Assembly: GCF_003751305.1 (NCBI RefSeq)
Contig: NZ_RJKV01000002.1
Location: 992,001-1,056,000 of the forward strand
From: Stenotrophomonas rhizophila
Lineage (GTDB): Bacteria > Pseudomonadota > Gammaproteobacteria > Xanthomonadales > Xanthomonadaceae
DNA: 64,000 nt
Direction of reading: 5' to 3'
In this document: positions 1 to 9,890 of the stretch, piece after piece
How the letters are laid out: each line of letters begins with the position of its first letter
Numbering within the stretch: position 1 is the stretch's first letter
The notes under the pieces: generated by a model
Told to the model about the DNA's origin: nothing
The model's database searches: none
What the model saw: only the letters and a program-made list of their open reading frames with translations
Translations under genes and position numbers: made by a program

Positions 1-447
1 CAGCGGGCCGATCAAGGCGGGGATGGCGATGAAACTCATGGCGCGCAGGAACTCTTCGCGCGAGACGGAGCGCATGACGGCCAGGCGCCCGACCGGCAGC
101 AGCATGGCGCCCCCGATGCCCTGCAGGACGCGCGCACCGACGAGCTGGTGCAGGGTCTGGGCAAGGGCGCAGGCGAGCGAGCCCAGGGTGAACAGGATGA
201 TGGCGACGAGGAAGGTGCGCCGTGTACCGAAGCGGTCGGCGATCCAGCCGGAAGCGGGGATGAACGTGGCCACGGCGAGGGCGTAGCTGAAGACGACGGA
301 CTGCATCTGCAGAGGGCTTTCGCCGAGGCTGCGGGCCATGGCAGGCAGGGCGGTGTTGACGATGGTGGAGTCCAGCATCTGCATGAAGATGGCCAGCGAT
401 ACGAGCCACAACAGGGGCCGGATCGAGGCGTAGCTGCTGGTCGTCAT
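1..447 (-). CDS. MFS drug exporter, DHA2 (EmrB/QacA) type, N-terminal part
   Basis: This is the first 149 codons of an inner-membrane proton-driven exporter; the rest lies beyond the left edge. The reading frame opens with an ATG at 447 and stays open to base 1. Residues 10-30 form the first membrane helix and carry the motif [11 protein letters not shown], which is typical of the 14-helix DHA2 family. A later loop reads [13 protein letters not shown], the MFS motif A between helices 2 and 3, and [13 protein letters not shown] matches the helix 4 region. The substrate cannot be told from this fragment. No partner gene for a tripartite pump is visible downstream of the edge. Confidence 0.85.
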   Translation of the reverse strand, partial: MTTSSYASIRPLLWLVSLAIFMQMLDSTIVNTALPAMARSLGESPLQMQSVVFSYALAVATFIPASGWIADRFGTRRTFLVAIILFTLGSLACALAQTLHQLVGARVLQGIGGAMLLPVGRLAVMRSVSREEFLRAMSFIAIPALIGPL

Positions 448-512
448 GGTGCGGGCCTTCGTCAACGAGGGCGATATGATCGCCGATGTGGGATCAGGGT
501 GTGGTCAAAGTT

Positions 513-560
513 GAAGCCGAAGCCGAAGCCGAAGTCGAAGCCGAAGCCGAAGCCGAAGCA
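513..560. repeat. Tandem hexamer array (GAAGCC)8
   Basis: Eight consecutive hexamers, GAAGCC six times with one GAAGTC and a final GAAGCA. It is outside any supported gene. In one minus-strand frame it would read as alternating Phe-Gly, but no gene context supports translation. Confidence 0.9.
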
Positions 561-586
561 TTGGCTCGGTCGGTGTCCAGGAGAGG

Positions 587-692
587 GTGCGGCACGGGTG
601 GGTCGGCGGGACACGCCGTAAATCCGTCCATGGAGGCTCATGTCGCGCCATCCATGGCGCTCATGGTCCCGCCAACCCACCCGTGCCACACC
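587..692 (+). repeat. Double-hairpin dispersed repeat, copy A
   Basis: Outer arms 591-611 and 667-687 pair at 20 of 21 positions. The inner arms 645-651 and 654-660 pair perfectly around CC. Between them lies the conserved segment with CCGTCCATGGAGGCTC. The same architecture recurs four more times in the window (46923, 47380, 54907, 55123). There is no coding content. Confidence 0.85.
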
Positions 693-790
693 CATGACTG
701 TTGTCTGGCTGTCACAGGAAAAGCGGAAATGCAGGAAATCAGACGTTCGTCTTGATGCCCTGAATGGACGTGATGCCGGGAATGACATGG

Positions 791-813
791 GTAGATCCAC
801 GCCATGCGTGGAT
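791..813 (+). repeat. SMAG-type GTAG palindrome
   Basis: GTAG is followed by the inverted repeat ATCCACGC / GCGTGGAT with a CAT loop. This is a common Stenotrophomonas intergenic repeat form. Confidence 0.7.
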
Positions 814-893
814 GGCCGCGCGCAGCGCGGCAATGATCGGCACCCATCGCCTGCGGACGGCACGTGTGGTTCGTCTCGAGGGTGGAAACGAAA

Positions 894-921
894 GCACGCG
901 TTCTGGATGCAGAACGCGTGC
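894..921. repeat. Perfect 11-bp inverted repeat
   Basis: GCACGCGTTCT (894-904) and AGAACGCGTGC (911-921) are exact reverse complements with a 6-nt loop. No T tract follows on either strand, so it is not a standard terminator. Its role is unknown. It lies about 75 bp beyond the hemE stop codon. Confidence 0.8.
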
Positions 922-939
922 ATCGTCGGCCATGCCCGG

Positions 940-962
940 GTAGTGCCGGCCGCTGGCCGGCT
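940..962 (+). repeat. SMAG-type GTAG palindrome
   Basis: GTAG then GCCGGCC / GGCCGGC arms around a short loop, lying just downstream of the hemE stop codon on the minus strand. Confidence 0.75.
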
Positions 963-977
963 GTCAACCAGCGGCGA

Positions 978-2051
978 TCAGCGTCGGCTCAAGCGGTGTA
1001 CAGCTTCCACCAGGACCTGCACGTGGTCGGGGTTCATGTCGGGCGACATGCCGTGGCCGAGGTTGAAGACGTGGCCTTCGCGCGAGCCGCCGTTGCCTTG
1101 GGCGTAGCTGTCGAGCACCTGGCCGGCGGCGCGTTCGATGGCGGCGGGGTTGCCGTAGAGGGTGGTGGGGTCGAGGTTGCCCTGCAGGGCGACGCGGCCG
1201 CCGGTGCGGGCAACGGCGTCGGCGAGGTCGAGGGTCCAGTCGACGCCGAGGGCGTCGGCGCCGGTGTCGGCGAGGGCGCCGAGGTGCAGGCCGGTGCCTT
1301 TGCCGAACAGGATCAGCGGGGTGCGTTCGGCGCCTTCACCGCGTTGGAGTTCCTGGGCGATGCGGGTCAGGTAGCGCAGGGAGAATTCGCGGTACATGGT
1401 CGGGCTGAGTACGCCGCCCCACGTATCGAACACCTGCAGGACCTGGGCGCCGGCCGCGCGCTGGGCGGCGAGGTAGGCGATCACCGCGTCGGTGACGACC
1501 GAGAGCAGCTGGTGCAGGGCGGCCGGTTCGTTCAGGGCCATCGCCTTGATGCGGGCAAAGTCCTTGCTGCCGCCGCCTTCGACCATGTAGCAGGCCAGCG
1601 TCCACGGGCTGCCGGAGAAGCCGATCAGGGGCACGCTGCCATCGAGTTCGCGGCGGATCACGCGGACGGCGTCCATCACGTAGCGCAGTTCGGTCTCCAT
1701 GTCCGGCACCGCCAGCTTGGCGATGGCGGCTGCGTCGCGGACCGGGTGGCGGAACTTCGGGCCTTCGCCTTCGACGAAGTACAGCTCCAGGCCCATTGCG
1801 TCGGGGATGGTGAGGATGTCCGAGAACAGGATGGCGGCATCGAGGTCGAAGCGGCGCAGCGGCTGCAGGGTGACTTCGCAGGCGATGTCCGGGTTCTTGG
1901 CCATCGCCAGGAAGCTGCCGGCCTTGGCGCGGGTGGCGCGGTACTCGGGCAGGTAGCGGCCGGCCTGGCGCATCAGCCAGACGGGGGTGCAGTCCACCGG
2001 TTCGCGGCGCAGGGCGCGCAGCAGGCGATCATGGCGGGAGGGGCTGGTCAC
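978..2051 (-). CDS. hemE: Uroporphyrinogen decarboxylase
   Basis: A 357-residue cytoplasmic enzyme of heme synthesis that removes four acetate carboxyl groups from uroporphyrinogen III to give coproporphyrinogen III. The signature [11 protein letters not shown] is at residues 28-38; it holds the arginines that bind substrate carboxylates. FSDIL (residues 76-80) carries the essential aspartate, and the C-terminal segment [12 protein letters not shown] is typical. Length equals the usual bacterial length. The ATG at 2051 gives a family-length protein. It is the last gene of a probable minus-strand run with the WGR gene, aroB and aroK; 77 bp separate it from the WGR gene. Confidence 0.97.
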   Translation of the reverse strand: MTSPSRHDRLLRALRREPVDCTPVWLMRQAGRYLPEYRATRAKAGSFLAMAKNPDIACEVTLQPLRRFDLDAAILFSDILTIPDAMGLELYFVEGEGPKFRHPVRDAAAIAKLAVPDMETELRYVMDAVRVIRRELDGSVPLIGFSGSPWTLACYMVEGGGSKDFARIKAMALNEPAALHQLLSVVTDAVIAYLAAQRAAGAQVLQVFDTWGGVLSPTMYREFSLRYLTRIAQELQRGEGAERTPLILFGKGTGLHLGALADTGADALGVDWTLDLADAVARTGGRVALQGNLDPTTLYGNPAAIERAAGQVLDSYAQGNGGSREGHVFNLGHGMSPDMNPDHVQVLVEAVHRLSRR

Positions 2052-2128
2052 GGAACGCTTCCTTGGGATCTGGTGGCGCAGGGCCGAATGGGGTCGTGGC
2101 GGTAGGGCGATGGCGGTGGGGTGGCCGC

Positions 2129-2380
2129 TCAGGGCGGCGGATCACCGCTGGTATAGGTCACTTCGTAGCCGCGATGCAGGTGCGCGTCGCGCGCCTTCTC
2201 GAACGCGGCCAGCGCCAGGTCTTCCTGCAGATGCAGCTCGCGGCGCAGTTGCCCGCGCCCGCCGATGGGGCCGGACTCGAGCAGCAGTTCCCAGCCACCG
2301 AACAGGTCCGGTTGCAGGGTGAGCTGGAGATAGCGGGCCGGATCGGCACCGCGGGCGTGTTGGTGCAGGAAGACGCGCAT
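2129..2380 (-). CDS. WGR-domain protein
   Basis: A small 83-residue protein consisting almost entirely of one WGR domain. The motif is visible as [18 protein letters not shown] (residues 27-44), followed by a region with [18 protein letters not shown], the usual end of the fold. WGR domains occur in PARP-type and DNA-associated proteins, but small stand-alone bacterial copies have no established role. The ATG at 2380 starts exactly at the domain edge. It lies 70 bp after aroB in the same direction, so co-transcription is likely. Function is not inferred. Confidence 0.8.
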   Translation of the reverse strand: MRVFLHQHARGADPARYLQLTLQPDLFGGWELLLESGPIGGRGQLRRELHLQEDLALAAFEKARDAHLHRGYEVTYTSGDPPP

Positions 2381-2450
2381 GCCCCGATTGTAGCCGTGAA
2401 CGCCGCAGGCGGCCGTCAGCGACGGGCAGGTGCGGCGGAACGTCGCAGGC

Positions 2451-3560
2451 TCAGCCGGCGGCGAGCACGCGCAGGACGTCGGCCTCGTCGACATCGGCGA
2501 CCACTTCGGCCCGGCCGATCCCGCGCCACAGCACCAGGCGCAACCGGCCAGCGACGTTTTTCTTGTCCAGCCGCATCCGGGCCAGCAGGGCTTCGGGCTG
2601 CAGGCCCGCCGGAATGGCAACCGGCAGTTCGTAGCGCAGCAGCAGCTCGCGCAGCTGGTCGGTGTCGGCGTCTTCGCTCATGCCCAGCTGGGCCGACAGG
2701 CGCGCGGCCAGGACCATGCCGATCGCGACGGCTTCGCCGTGGTTGAGGTTGTCGTTGCCCGGTGCGCCGTAGCCCTGTTCGGTTTCGATCGCGTGGCCGA
2801 AGGTGTGGCCCAGGTTGAGCAGGGCGCGCTCCCCTTTTTCCAGCGGATCGCGCGCCACGATCTCGGCCTTGTGCTCGCAGCTGCGTGCGATGGCCTGGGC
2901 CAGCGCGGTGTCATCGCCGGCCAGCAGCGCGGCGTGTTCGGCCTGCAGCCACTGGAAGAACAACGGGTCGCGGATGGCACCGTACTTGATCACCTCGGCC
3001 AGACCGGCCCGCAGCTCGCGCGGCGGAAGGGTACGCAGGGCGGCGGTATCGGCAATGACGGCGCGCGGCGGGTGGAAGGCGCCGACCAGATTCTTGCCTT
3101 CGGGGATATCCACCGCGGTCTTGCCGCCGACCGAGGAATCGACCATCGCCAGCAGCGAGGTCGGCAGCTGCACGCAGTCGACACCGCGCATCCAGCAGGC
3201 GGCCGCGAAGCCGGCCAGATCGCCAGCGACGCCGCCACCGAGCGCCATCACGCAGGCATCGCGGGTGGCGCCGAGGGCGGCCAGTGCAGTGATCGCATCG
3301 CCGAAGTGGGCCAAGGTCTTGGAGGCTTCGCCGGCCGGCAGCAGCAGCTCACCGATCAGCAGGTCCGGGCGCGCGGCCAGCAACGCCGATGTCACCCCGG
3401 CCAGATACAGCGGCGCCACCGAGGAATCGCTGAGCAGCAGCACATGGCGGCCGCGCACATGGCGGGCCAGCAGCTCGCCCTGGCCGAACAGGCCCGGGCC
3501 GATGTGGATGGTGTAGGGGGTGTCGCCGCTGACGGCAACGGTGCGCGGGGAGGGGGTCAT
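2451..3560 (-). CDS. aroB: 3-dehydroquinate synthase
   Basis: Converts DAHP to 3-dehydroquinate, the second step of the shikimate pathway, using NAD and a divalent metal. The 369-residue protein shows the nucleotide-binding segment [11 protein letters not shown], the active-site segment [11 protein letters not shown] and the metal-binding [11 protein letters not shown]. The start is set by the ATGA overlap with the aroK stop codon (3557-3560), so the in-frame ATG 24 bases further upstream is not preferred. The aroK-aroB pairing is widespread in gammaproteobacteria and indicates translational coupling. Confidence 0.97.
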   Translation of the reverse strand: MTPSPRTVAVSGDTPYTIHIGPGLFGQGELLARHVRGRHVLLLSDSSVAPLYLAGVTSALLAARPDLLIGELLLPAGEASKTLAHFGDAITALAALGATRDACVMALGGGVAGDLAGFAAACWMRGVDCVQLPTSLLAMVDSSVGGKTAVDIPEGKNLVGAFHPPRAVIADTAALRTLPPRELRAGLAEVIKYGAIRDPLFFQWLQAEHAALLAGDDTALAQAIARSCEHKAEIVARDPLEKGERALLNLGHTFGHAIETEQGYGAPGNDNLNHGEAVAIGMVLAARLSAQLGMSEDADTDQLRELLLRYELPVAIPAGLQPEALLARMRLDKKNVAGRLRLVLWRGIGRAEVVADVDEADVLRVLAAG

Positions 3561-4099
3561 TCGGGTGTTTCCTGTCGCTGCCACTGCGCGGCCAGGCGCA
3601 GCACCAACTGCGCGGTGGCCTCGGCGGGCGTGTAGAGGTCGGTATCCAGGGTGAGGTCGGCCAGGCCCTGGTACAGCGGGTCACGGGCGGCGGCCATCTC
3701 GTGCAGTACCTGTTCGCGGTCCGGGCGCTGCAGCAGCGGGCGGCCGCGGTCACGGGCAAGCCGCTCCAGCTGGGCCGGCACACTGACCCGCAGGTAGACC
3801 ACGAAACCCCGGCGGGCGATCGCCGCGCGGTTGTCCGGATCCAGCACCGCGCCACCGCCGGTGGAAATCAGTTGACCGTGGCCATCCAGCAGGGCGTGCA
3901 GGACCTGACGCTCATGCTGGCGGAAGCCGGCCTCCCCGGAGTGTTCGAAAATCGCCGGAATGCTGGCCCCGGTGCTGTCCACGATGGCCTGGTCGGCATC
4001 CACGAAGTCCAGCGTGAAGCGCTCGGCCAGCCGGCGCCCGATGCAGGTTTTGCCGGCGCCCATCGGGCCAATCAGGATGAGGTTCGGAGCGGGATTCAT
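3557..4099 (-). CDS. aroK: Shikimate kinase
   Basis: Phosphorylates shikimate at the 3-hydroxyl with ATP. The 180-residue protein has the Walker A motif GPMGAGKT at residues 11-18, the substrate-binding FVDAD, and STGGGAVL near residue 84. The ATG at 4099 gives [11 protein letters not shown], matching the family's N-terminus; upstream in-frame starts would add an unrelated tail. Its stop codon overlaps the aroB start by one ATGA. It heads the probable aroK-aroB-WGR-hemE run. Confidence 0.96.
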   Translation of the reverse strand: MNPAPNLILIGPMGAGKTCIGRRLAERFTLDFVDADQAIVDSTGASIPAIFEHSGEAGFRQHERQVLHALLDGHGQLISTGGGAVLDPDNRAAIARRGFVVYLRVSVPAQLERLARDRGRPLLQRPDREQVLHEMAAARDPLYQGLADLTLDTDLYTPAEATAQLVLRLAAQWQRQETPE

Positions 4100-4194
4100 T
4101 ACCCTCGATCCTAACATCTCCGTGCCATTGCCTTTACGCGCGGCCCCCCATGGTGGGCCGGCGCGGACTGTCCCGCGCGCCACCGGAGCGCTCC

Positions 4195-4398
4195 ATGTCC
4201 GTCGCCAAAATCATCGAGATCAACGCGTCCTCCAAGACCAGCGTGGAAGACGCCGTACGCAGTGGCCTGAAGAAGGTGGCCGAGACGGTCAAAGGCATCC
4301 AGGGCGCCTGGATCAATGAAACCAAGGTGGTGACCGATGGTGAGGGCAATATCACCGAGTGGCGGGTGAATCTGCGGGTCACCTTCCTGGTCGGTTGA
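4195..4398 (+). CDS. Dodecin, flavin-binding protein
   Basis: A 67-residue protein of the dodecin family, which forms hollow dodecamers that store or buffer flavins or coenzyme A. The sequence runs [13 protein letters not shown], then a single helix with [19 protein letters not shown], then strands with the conserved tryptophan in [10 protein letters not shown] and the ending [12 protein letters not shown]. These match the family along its whole length. It is transcribed alone, divergent from aroK and convergent with the kinase gene at 4426-5253. Confidence 0.93.
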   Translation: MSVAKIIEINASSKTSVEDAVRSGLKKVAETVKGIQGAWINETKVVTDGEGNITEWRVNLRVTFLVG

Positions 4399-4425
4399 TC
4401 TGCGCGCGCCCTGTGGTGGCCGTGG

Positions 4426-5253
4426 TCAGCGCGTCGGAATGATCCGGCGCTGCTCGTCCAGCGCAATGACGGTGTCTGCCAACGCGGGCAAGGTACGCAG
4501 TGCCTGGCGGCTGACCCGTTCGTAGTACTGCACGAAGCGCTCCAGCTGAGCGCGGCTCATGCTGCTGCGGTCGGGCTGGGCCGCCTGCAGGTTCTGCTCC
4601 TGCTGCCAGCGCCAGCGCGGGATCACCGAGAAATCCGGCGGTTGCAGGAACCACAGCCGGTCGCAGCGCTGCCACAGCGCGGGGTAGTCGGTAGCGAGGG
4701 CGTGATTGCACCCGCGGCGCCAGCGGCCATCGGCGTCGGCCTCGCGCTCGAGCGCGTTGAGTGGTTCGGCCAGATCGGTCTCGTCCTGCGCCGGGGTCCC
4801 CAGGAACCAGCCTTCGAACACCAGCAGGTCGAGTGGCCCGTCAATGCGCGGCCAGTCCTTTTCGGGCAGGCGCTCGTCGGCGAGTTTGTCAAAGCGGGGC
4901 AGGGCGACCGGGCCGCCGGCCGCGACCGCGTCCAAGGTGGCATGGGCCAAGGCCAGATCGTGGGTGCCCGGCGGGCCGCGGGTCAGCAGCAACGGGTGCA
5001 CCTGGCGGGCCAGACGTTGGCGCTGGGCACGGGTGAGGTACACATCGTCGATGGAGAGCATGGCCGCACGCAGGCCGCGCGTTTGCGCCAAGGCAACCAC
5101 CTGGGCCGCCAGCGTCGATTTGCCGCTCCCCTGCAGGCCGCTGATCGCCAATACTGGGATGCCCGCGCCGCAGCTCAGTGCGTCGTCCAGCGCCTGTGCG
5201 ACCAGTGCATCCGGAAAACCTCTCGTCGGGGGCATGTACGCAGGTGCAGACAT
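4426..5253 (-). CDS. P-loop kinase, D-glycerate 3-kinase-like
   Basis: A 275-residue ATP-dependent kinase. Walker A is [10 protein letters not shown] at residues 38-47. LSIDDVYL and the segment [12 protein letters not shown] resemble the GLYK/TDA10 branch of P-loop kinases, which phosphorylate D-glycerate; relation to pantothenate- and uridine-kinase folds is more distant. The start at 5253 ([10 protein letters not shown]) is chosen because longer versions carry an atypical tail that runs into the divergent pdxH promoter; an ATG at 5235 is an alternative. The substrate is inferred from family resemblance only. It is divergent from pdxH. Confidence 0.75.
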   Translation of the reverse strand: MSAPAYMPPTRGFPDALVAQALDDALSCGAGIPVLAISGLQGSGKSTLAAQVVALAQTRGLRAAMLSIDDVYLTRAQRQRLARQVHPLLLTRGPPGTHDLALAHATLDAVAAGGPVALPRFDKLADERLPEKDWPRIDGPLDLLVFEGWFLGTPAQDETDLAEPLNALEREADADGRWRRGCNHALATDYPALWQRCDRLWFLQPPDFSVIPRWRWQQEQNLQAAQPDRSSMSRAQLERFVQYYERVSRQALRTLPALADTVIALDEQRRIIPTR

Positions 5254-5294
5254 GCAGCGACAATAAACCCAAACCGCGTGACAAGAAAACCGCC

Positions 5295-5894
5295 ATGACC
5301 GATCTGTATGCCGAAGCGTTGTCCACCTTTGCCGGGCTGTTCGAAGAAGCCAAGGGAAGCCGCGAAGTCGAACCAAATGCGATGACCGTCGCCACGGCCG
5401 ACCAGAGCGGTCAGCCCTCCGCGCGGACGGTGTTGTTGAAGGCGTTCGACGAGCGCGGCTTCGTGTTCTACACCCACCTGGACAGCCACAAGGGCCGTGA
5501 GCTGCAGGCCAATCCGCAGGCGGCGCTGCTGTTCCTGTGGCGCAGTCTGCGCGAAGCCGGCATCCAGGTGCGTATCGAAGGCCGCGTGGAGCAGGTCAGT
5601 GATGCCGAGGCCGATGCGTATTTCGCCTCGCGGCCGCGCATGAGCCAGATCGGTGCGTGGGCGTCGCTGCAATCCAGGACGTTGGCCTCGCGCGAAGAGT
5701 TTGACGCGCGCGTGGCCACCACCGAAGCCAGCTTCGACGGTCGCGATGTGCCGCGACCGGAAGGCTGGAGCGGCCTGCGCGTGGTGCCGCAGCGGCTCGA
5801 GTTCTGGTACGGCGCGCAATTCCGTCTGCACGAGCGCTGGTGCTATGAGATCGGCGCGGACGGGCAGTGGAGCAAGCGGATGCTGTTCCCCTGA
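5295..5894 (+). CDS. pdxH: Pyridoxamine/pyridoxine 5'-phosphate oxidase
   Basis: Oxidises pyridoxine or pyridoxamine phosphate to pyridoxal phosphate using FMN. The 199-residue sequence includes [18 protein letters not shown] for FMN binding, the segment [16 protein letters not shown], and the family ending in [14 protein letters not shown] and RMLFP. The ATG at 5295 is preferred over upstream starts because the extra residues match nothing in the family and overlap the divergent kinase gene. It is slightly shorter than the E. coli enzyme at the N-terminus, as is common. Confidence 0.96.
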   Translation: MTDLYAEALSTFAGLFEEAKGSREVEPNAMTVATADQSGQPSARTVLLKAFDERGFVFYTHLDSHKGRELQANPQAALLFLWRSLREAGIQVRIEGRVEQVSDAEADAYFASRPRMSQIGAWASLQSRTLASREEFDARVATTEASFDGRDVPRPEGWSGLRVVPQRLEFWYGAQFRLHERWCYEIGADGQWSKRMLFP

Positions 5895-5895
5895 T

Positions 5896-7518
5896 CTAGG
5901 CCGGCGTTGCTTCGCGCAGCCAACGCCACAACGTCGTTCGCGAGACCCCCAGCTGCGCGCAGGCCTGCGCGCGGTTGCCGCCGCAGTCGGCCAGCAGCTG
6001 GTGCAGCGCGTCCGAATCCGGTCGCGCCGCCGAAGCAGCGCTGAGCGCTGCCGGTTCGCCGGGACCTGGCAGCACACGTGGGCGCTGCACCGCGTGCAGC
6101 TCCGGCAACCACTGCAGCATCTGCGGCAGCGACAGCGCACCCGGCTGCTGCTGCCAGTGGATGCGCAGGCGGTCGACCATGTTGCGCAGTTCGCGCACAT
6201 TGCCCGGCCAGGCGTAGTCGCGCAGCCGCGCCATCGCCTCGGTGGACAGCGGTGCGTCGGTACCAGCCAGCTGCCGGAAGAAGTGGCTCACCAGCAAGGG
6301 GACATCCTCGCGCCGTTCGTGCAGCGTCGGCAGCGCGATGCGCAGTGCCGCCAGGCGGTAATAAAGATCGCGACGAAAGCGCTGCGCGTCCACCAGCAAT
6401 GCCAGTGTCTGCAGCGTGGCCGCGACCACGCGCACGTCGACCGGCGTCGGCTCGGTGGCGCCCACGCGCAGCACTTCGCGCTCTTCCAGTACCCGCAGCA
6501 GCCGGGTCTGCAACGGCAGCGGCAGTTCGCCGATTTCATCGAGGAACAGCGTGCCGCCCTCGGCGGCTTCCACCAGACCGACACGACCGCCACGACGCGC
6601 GCCGGTGAACGCGCCCTCGTTGTAACCGAACAGCTCAGCTTCCAGCAGTGACTCGCTGATCGCCCCGCAGTTCAGCGCGACGAAACGACCCCGGCGGCCA
6701 CTGGCGCTATGCAGTTGCCGCGCGACCAGCTCCTTGCCGGTGCCGGTCGCGCCGGTCACCAGCACGGTGCTGTCGTACGGGGCATACAGCGCAATGTGTT
6801 CGCGCACCTGCTGGATCAGCGCGCTGTCGCCGAGCAGGGCGTGGTCCGCATCCCGGCGCTTGGCCGGTGCCCGCCGCCGCAGTGACGATGCCCCGGAACG
6901 GGCCAGGGTCTGGGTCAGCTCCAAGGCATGTTCGAAGGCTTGCCGCACCGAGTCGGCCGAGTACAGCAGCACACCGGGCAGCCCGACCTGCTCGGCATGG
7001 TCGATCGCCATGCCGGTGCCGACGATCACCTCGATACCGTTGGCACGCAGATCGGCGATGCAGTCGCGCGCATCCTCACGGGTGACGAAGCGGCGGTGCT
7101 CGATGTCCAGACCGAAACTGTGCTGGAAGCTGCCGAAGGTCGGCACATCGGTGGCATGCGTGACCAGTCCGATCCGTGGTGCGATCCGGCGTGCGCGCGC
7201 CAGCGCCTCCATCAGGTCGAAGCCGTTGGCCTGGATCGGTACCAAAGGCACCTCCAACCGGCTGCGCAGGTAGGCCGCATTGGAGCCGCCGGCGATCACG
7301 ACATCGCAGTGCTCGCGCCGCAGGCGTTGGCCGATCACATCCACTGCCTCCTCAAAGCCGAGATTGATCGGCACGATGCGGGCGCGGCGGTCGAACTCCG
7401 GAATCACATCGCCGAGCAGGCCGGTCAGGCGCGACACGCTGACCGTCCAGATCACGGGCAATTGGCCAGCATCCGGATCGGACAGACGGGAACGGTGTCG
7501 GGGCAGGCTGATCGACAT
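5896..7518 (-). CDS. prpR: Propionate catabolism sigma-54 activator PrpR
   Basis: An enhancer-binding protein that switches on the prp operon when 2-methylcitrate is present. The order is an N-terminal PrpR_N sensory domain (about residues 20-195), a AAA+ sigma-54 domain with Walker A GATGTGKE and the sigma-contact loop GAFTGA, and a C-terminal Fis-type helix-turn-helix in [14 protein letters not shown]. It ends one base after pdxH on the opposite strand. The ATG at 7518 is chosen; an in-frame GTG at 7524 would add two residues. It is divergent from prpB, and the gap contains repeated GTTTCA half-sites and a sigma-54 promoter. Confidence 0.95.
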   Translation of the reverse strand: MSISLPRHRSRLSDPDAGQLPVIWTVSVSRLTGLLGDVIPEFDRRARIVPINLGFEEAVDVIGQRLRREHCDVVIAGGSNAAYLRSRLEVPLVPIQANGFDLMEALARARRIAPRIGLVTHATDVPTFGSFQHSFGLDIEHRRFVTREDARDCIADLRANGIEVIVGTGMAIDHAEQVGLPGVLLYSADSVRQAFEHALELTQTLARSGASSLRRRAPAKRRDADHALLGDSALIQQVREHIALYAPYDSTVLVTGATGTGKELVARQLHSASGRRGRFVALNCGAISESLLEAELFGYNEGAFTGARRGGRVGLVEAAEGGTLFLDEIGELPLPLQTRLLRVLEEREVLRVGATEPTPVDVRVVAATLQTLALLVDAQRFRRDLYYRLAALRIALPTLHERREDVPLLVSHFFRQLAGTDAPLSTEAMARLRDYAWPGNVRELRNMVDRLRIHWQQQPGALSLPQMLQWLPELHAVQRPRVLPGPGEPAALSAASAARPDSDALHQLLADCGGNRAQACAQLGVSRTTLWRWLREATPA

Positions 7519-7530
7519 GGGCACGTTTCG

Positions 7531-7581
7531 ATGTTTCAGTTCCAGCCATGTTACAGATGTTTCAATGTTTCAAGGTGAAAC
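7531..7581. promoter_or_regulatory. Candidate PrpR enhancer sites
   Basis: ATGTTTCA occurs three times (7531-7538, 7557-7564, 7565-7572). The last copy forms a palindrome with TGAAAC at 7576-7581 (GTTTCA-AGG-TGAAAC). The cluster lies roughly 70-120 bp upstream of the predicted prpB transcription start, the usual distance for a sigma-54 enhancer. Assignment to PrpR is inferred from position and symmetry. Confidence 0.65.
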
Positions 7582-7626
7582 GCTTCGGTCATCGAGGTGC
7601 CTCAATGAAATCAGACACTTGCCAGC

Positions 7627-7641
7627 TGGCACGGCCCTTGC
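7627..7641 (+). promoter_or_regulatory. Sigma-54 promoter of prpB
   Basis: TGGCAC at 7627 and TTGC at 7638 match the -24/-12 consensus, with GG and GC separated by exactly 10 bases. Predicted transcription start is near 7653, shortly before the prpB ATG at 7676. Confidence 0.85.
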
Positions 7642-7675
7642 GCTTATCTACAGGTCAACCACGATGGAATGCCGC

Positions 7676-8566
7676 ATGAGCACCCCTGTTTCCTCCGCTG
7701 GCGCCCGTTTCCGCGCCGCACTGGCCGCCGAATCGCCGTTGCAGGTGATCGGCGCGATCAACGCCAACCACGCGCTGCTGGCCAAGCGCGCCGGCTACCG
7801 GGCGATCTACCTCTCCGGCGGCGGCGTCGCGGCCGGCTCGCTGGGCCTGCCGGACCTGGGCATCAACACCCTGGAAGACGTGCTGATCGATGTGCGCCGC
7901 ATCACCGATGTGTGCGACCTGCCGCTGATGGTGGATATCGACACCGGTTTCGGCCCCAGCGCGTTCAACATCGCGCGTACGGTCAAGTCGCTGATCAAGG
8001 CCGGCGCGGCCGCCTGCCATATCGAAGACCAGGTCGGCGCCAAGCGCTGCGGTCACCGCCCGGGCAAGGAGATCGTGTCGCAGGGGGAGATGGTGGACCG
8101 GGTCAAGGCCGCCGCCGATGCGAAGACCGATCCGGACTTCTTCCTGATCGCGCGCACCGATGCCATCCAGGTCGATGGCGTGGATGCCGCGATCGAACGT
8201 GCCATCGCCTGCGTCGAGGCCGGTGCCGATGGCATCTTCGCCGAGGCCGCCTACGATCTGGAGACCTACCGCCGCTTTGTCGATGCGGTGAAGGTGCCGG
8301 TGCTGGCCAACATCACCGAGTTCGGTGCGACCCCGCTGTTCAGCCGCGATGAACTGGCCTCGGCCGGCGTCGCCATCCAGCTGTTCCCGCTGTCTGCGTT
8401 CCGCGCTGCCAACAAGGCGGCAGAGAACGTGTATGAGACCATCCGCCGCGAGGGCCATCAGCGTAATGTGGTGGAGGCGATGCAGACGCGCGAAGAGCTG
8501 TACGACCGTATCGGTTACCACGCCTTCGAGCAGCAGCTCGATGCGTTGTTCGCCGCCAAGAAGTAA
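7676..8566 (+). CDS. prpB: 2-methylisocitrate lyase
   Basis: Cleaves 2-methylisocitrate to pyruvate and succinate, the last step of the methylcitrate cycle. The 296-residue protein has the catalytic KRCGH motif (in [12 protein letters not shown]), the metal-binding MVDIDTGFG, and LIARTDA, all typical of the ICL/PEPM superfamily branch. The ATG at 7676 is preferred; an ATG 12 bases upstream is in frame but adds only MECR. It is the first gene behind the sigma-54 promoter and lies 27 bp before prpC. Confidence 0.96.
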   Translation: MSTPVSSAGARFRAALAAESPLQVIGAINANHALLAKRAGYRAIYLSGGGVAAGSLGLPDLGINTLEDVLIDVRRITDVCDLPLMVDIDTGFGPSAFNIARTVKSLIKAGAAACHIEDQVGAKRCGHRPGKEIVSQGEMVDRVKAAADAKTDPDFFLIARTDAIQVDGVDAAIERAIACVEAGADGIFAEAAYDLETYRRFVDAVKVPVLANITEFGATPLFSRDELASAGVAIQLFPLSAFRAANKAAENVYETIRREGHQRNVVEAMQTREELYDRIGYHAFEQQLDALFAAKK

Positions 8567-8593
8567 GACCGCACACTGTTTTCTGGAGGGATC

Positions 8594-9751
8594 ATGAGCG
8601 ACACCACTACCGCCCCCGGCTTCAAGCCGAAGAAATCCGTCGCCCTGTCGGGCACCGCTGCCGGCAACACCGCGCTGTGCACCGTCGGCCGCAGCGGCAA
8701 CGACCTGCATTACCGCGGGTATGACATCGCCGATCTGGCCAACACCAGCGAGTTCGAGGAAATCGCGCATCTGCTGGTCCACGGCAAGCTGCCGACCCGC
8801 GCTGAGCTGGTTGCCTACAAGACCAAGCTGAAGTCGCTGCGTGGCATCCCGGCCGCGGTCAAGGCCGCGCTGGAAGAGCTGCCGCCGTCGGCGCACCCGA
8901 TGGACGTGATGCGCACCGGCGTGTCCGTGCTCGGCTGCGTGTCGCCGGAGAAGGACGACCACAACCATCCGGGCGCGCGCGATATCGCTGACAAGCTGAT
9001 GGCCTGCCTGGGCTCGATGCTGCTGTACTGGTACCACTGGAGCCACAATGGCCGCGCGATCGACGTGGAGACCGACGACGACTCCATCGGTGGCCATTTC
9101 CTGCATCTGCTGCACGGTGAAAAGCCGCAGGATTCGTGGGTCAAGGCGATGCACACCTCGCTGATCCTGTACGCCGAGCACGAGTTCAACGCCTCGACCT
9201 TCGCGTGTCGCGTCATCGCCGGTACCGGCAGCGACATGTACAGCGCGATCACCGGCGGCATCGGCGCCCTGCGCGGTCCCAAGCACGGCGGCGCCAATGA
9301 AGTGGCCTTCGAAGTGCAGAAGCGCTACGACAGTCCGGATGATGCCGAGGCCGACATCAAGGCCCGCGTGGAGCGCAAGGAAGTCGTCATCGGTTTCGGC
9401 CACCCGGTCTATACCGTGAGCGATCCGCGCAACAACATCATCAAGGAGGTCGCGCGCGACCTGTCCGCCGAGCAGCAGAACGTCAAGATGTACGACATCG
9501 CCGAGCGTCTGGAATCGGTGATGTGGGACATCAAGAAGATGTTCCCGAACCTGGATTGGTTCAGCGCGGTCAGCTACCACATGATGGGCGTGCCGACAGC
9601 GATGTTCACCCCGTTGTTCGTGATCGCCCGCACCTCCGGTTGGAGCGCGCACATCATCGAGCAGCGCATCGACGGCAAGATCATCCGCCCGAGTGCGAAC
9701 TACACCGGCCCGGAAGACCAGGCCTTCGTGCCGATCGACCAGCGCAAGTAA
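8594..9751 (+). CDS. prpC: 2-methylcitrate synthase
   Basis: Condenses propionyl-CoA with oxaloacetate to form 2-methylcitrate. The 385-residue citrate-synthase fold shows the acyl-CoA binding segment [15 protein letters not shown] and the catalytic stretch [13 protein letters not shown]. The short length, without the N-terminal domain of GltA, and the position behind prpB separate it from the TCA enzyme. A strong GGAGGG ribosome site precedes the ATG. A small hairpin follows the stop codon, which may lower transcription into acnD. Confidence 0.96.
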   Translation: MSDTTTAPGFKPKKSVALSGTAAGNTALCTVGRSGNDLHYRGYDIADLANTSEFEEIAHLLVHGKLPTRAELVAYKTKLKSLRGIPAAVKAALEELPPSAHPMDVMRTGVSVLGCVSPEKDDHNHPGARDIADKLMACLGSMLLYWYHWSHNGRAIDVETDDDSIGGHFLHLLHGEKPQDSWVKAMHTSLILYAEHEFNASTFACRVIAGTGSDMYSAITGGIGALRGPKHGGANEVAFEVQKRYDSPDDAEADIKARVERKEVVIGFGHPVYTVSDPRNNIIKEVARDLSAEQQNVKMYDIAERLESVMWDIKKMFPNLDWFSAVSYHMMGVPTAMFTPLFVIARTSGWSAHIIEQRIDGKIIRPSANYTGPEDQAFVPIDQRK

Positions 9752-9763
9752 CACAGACGTACC

Positions 9764-9784
9764 GCACCCGTTAGCGGGTGCTTT
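9764..9784 (+). terminator. Weak hairpin after prpC, possible attenuator
   Basis: GCACCCG and CGGGTGC pair around TTAG, followed by only three T residues. It is too weak for a confident terminator, but it could modulate the step from prpBC to acnD. Confidence 0.35.
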
Positions 9785-9890
9785 GCGGAACAGGCCGGCG
9801 CGATGCCGGTCTGCTCCGTTGCGGCGTCGCTACTCCTTCTTCGCCGGTGTCACGACGCCCCGGCCCGCCAACAAGCAGCTATCGCCAGCC

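Larger units (their letters stand above)
448..977. other. 530 bp gene-free interval rich in repeats
   Basis: No gene is supported here between two minus-strand genes. It holds a hexamer array (513-560), one copy of the double-hairpin repeat family (587-692), two SMAG palindromes (791-813 and 940-962) and an exact 11-bp inverted repeat (894-904 with 911-921). Open frames across it, in both directions, derive from the hexamer array and have no family resemblance. Confidence 0.7.

Noticed and set aside
148..621. Open frames running through the hexamer array near the left end
   Set aside because: The frames are sustained by the repeated GAAGCC units and overlap an exporter gene on the other strand. 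No ribosome site or family match was seen.
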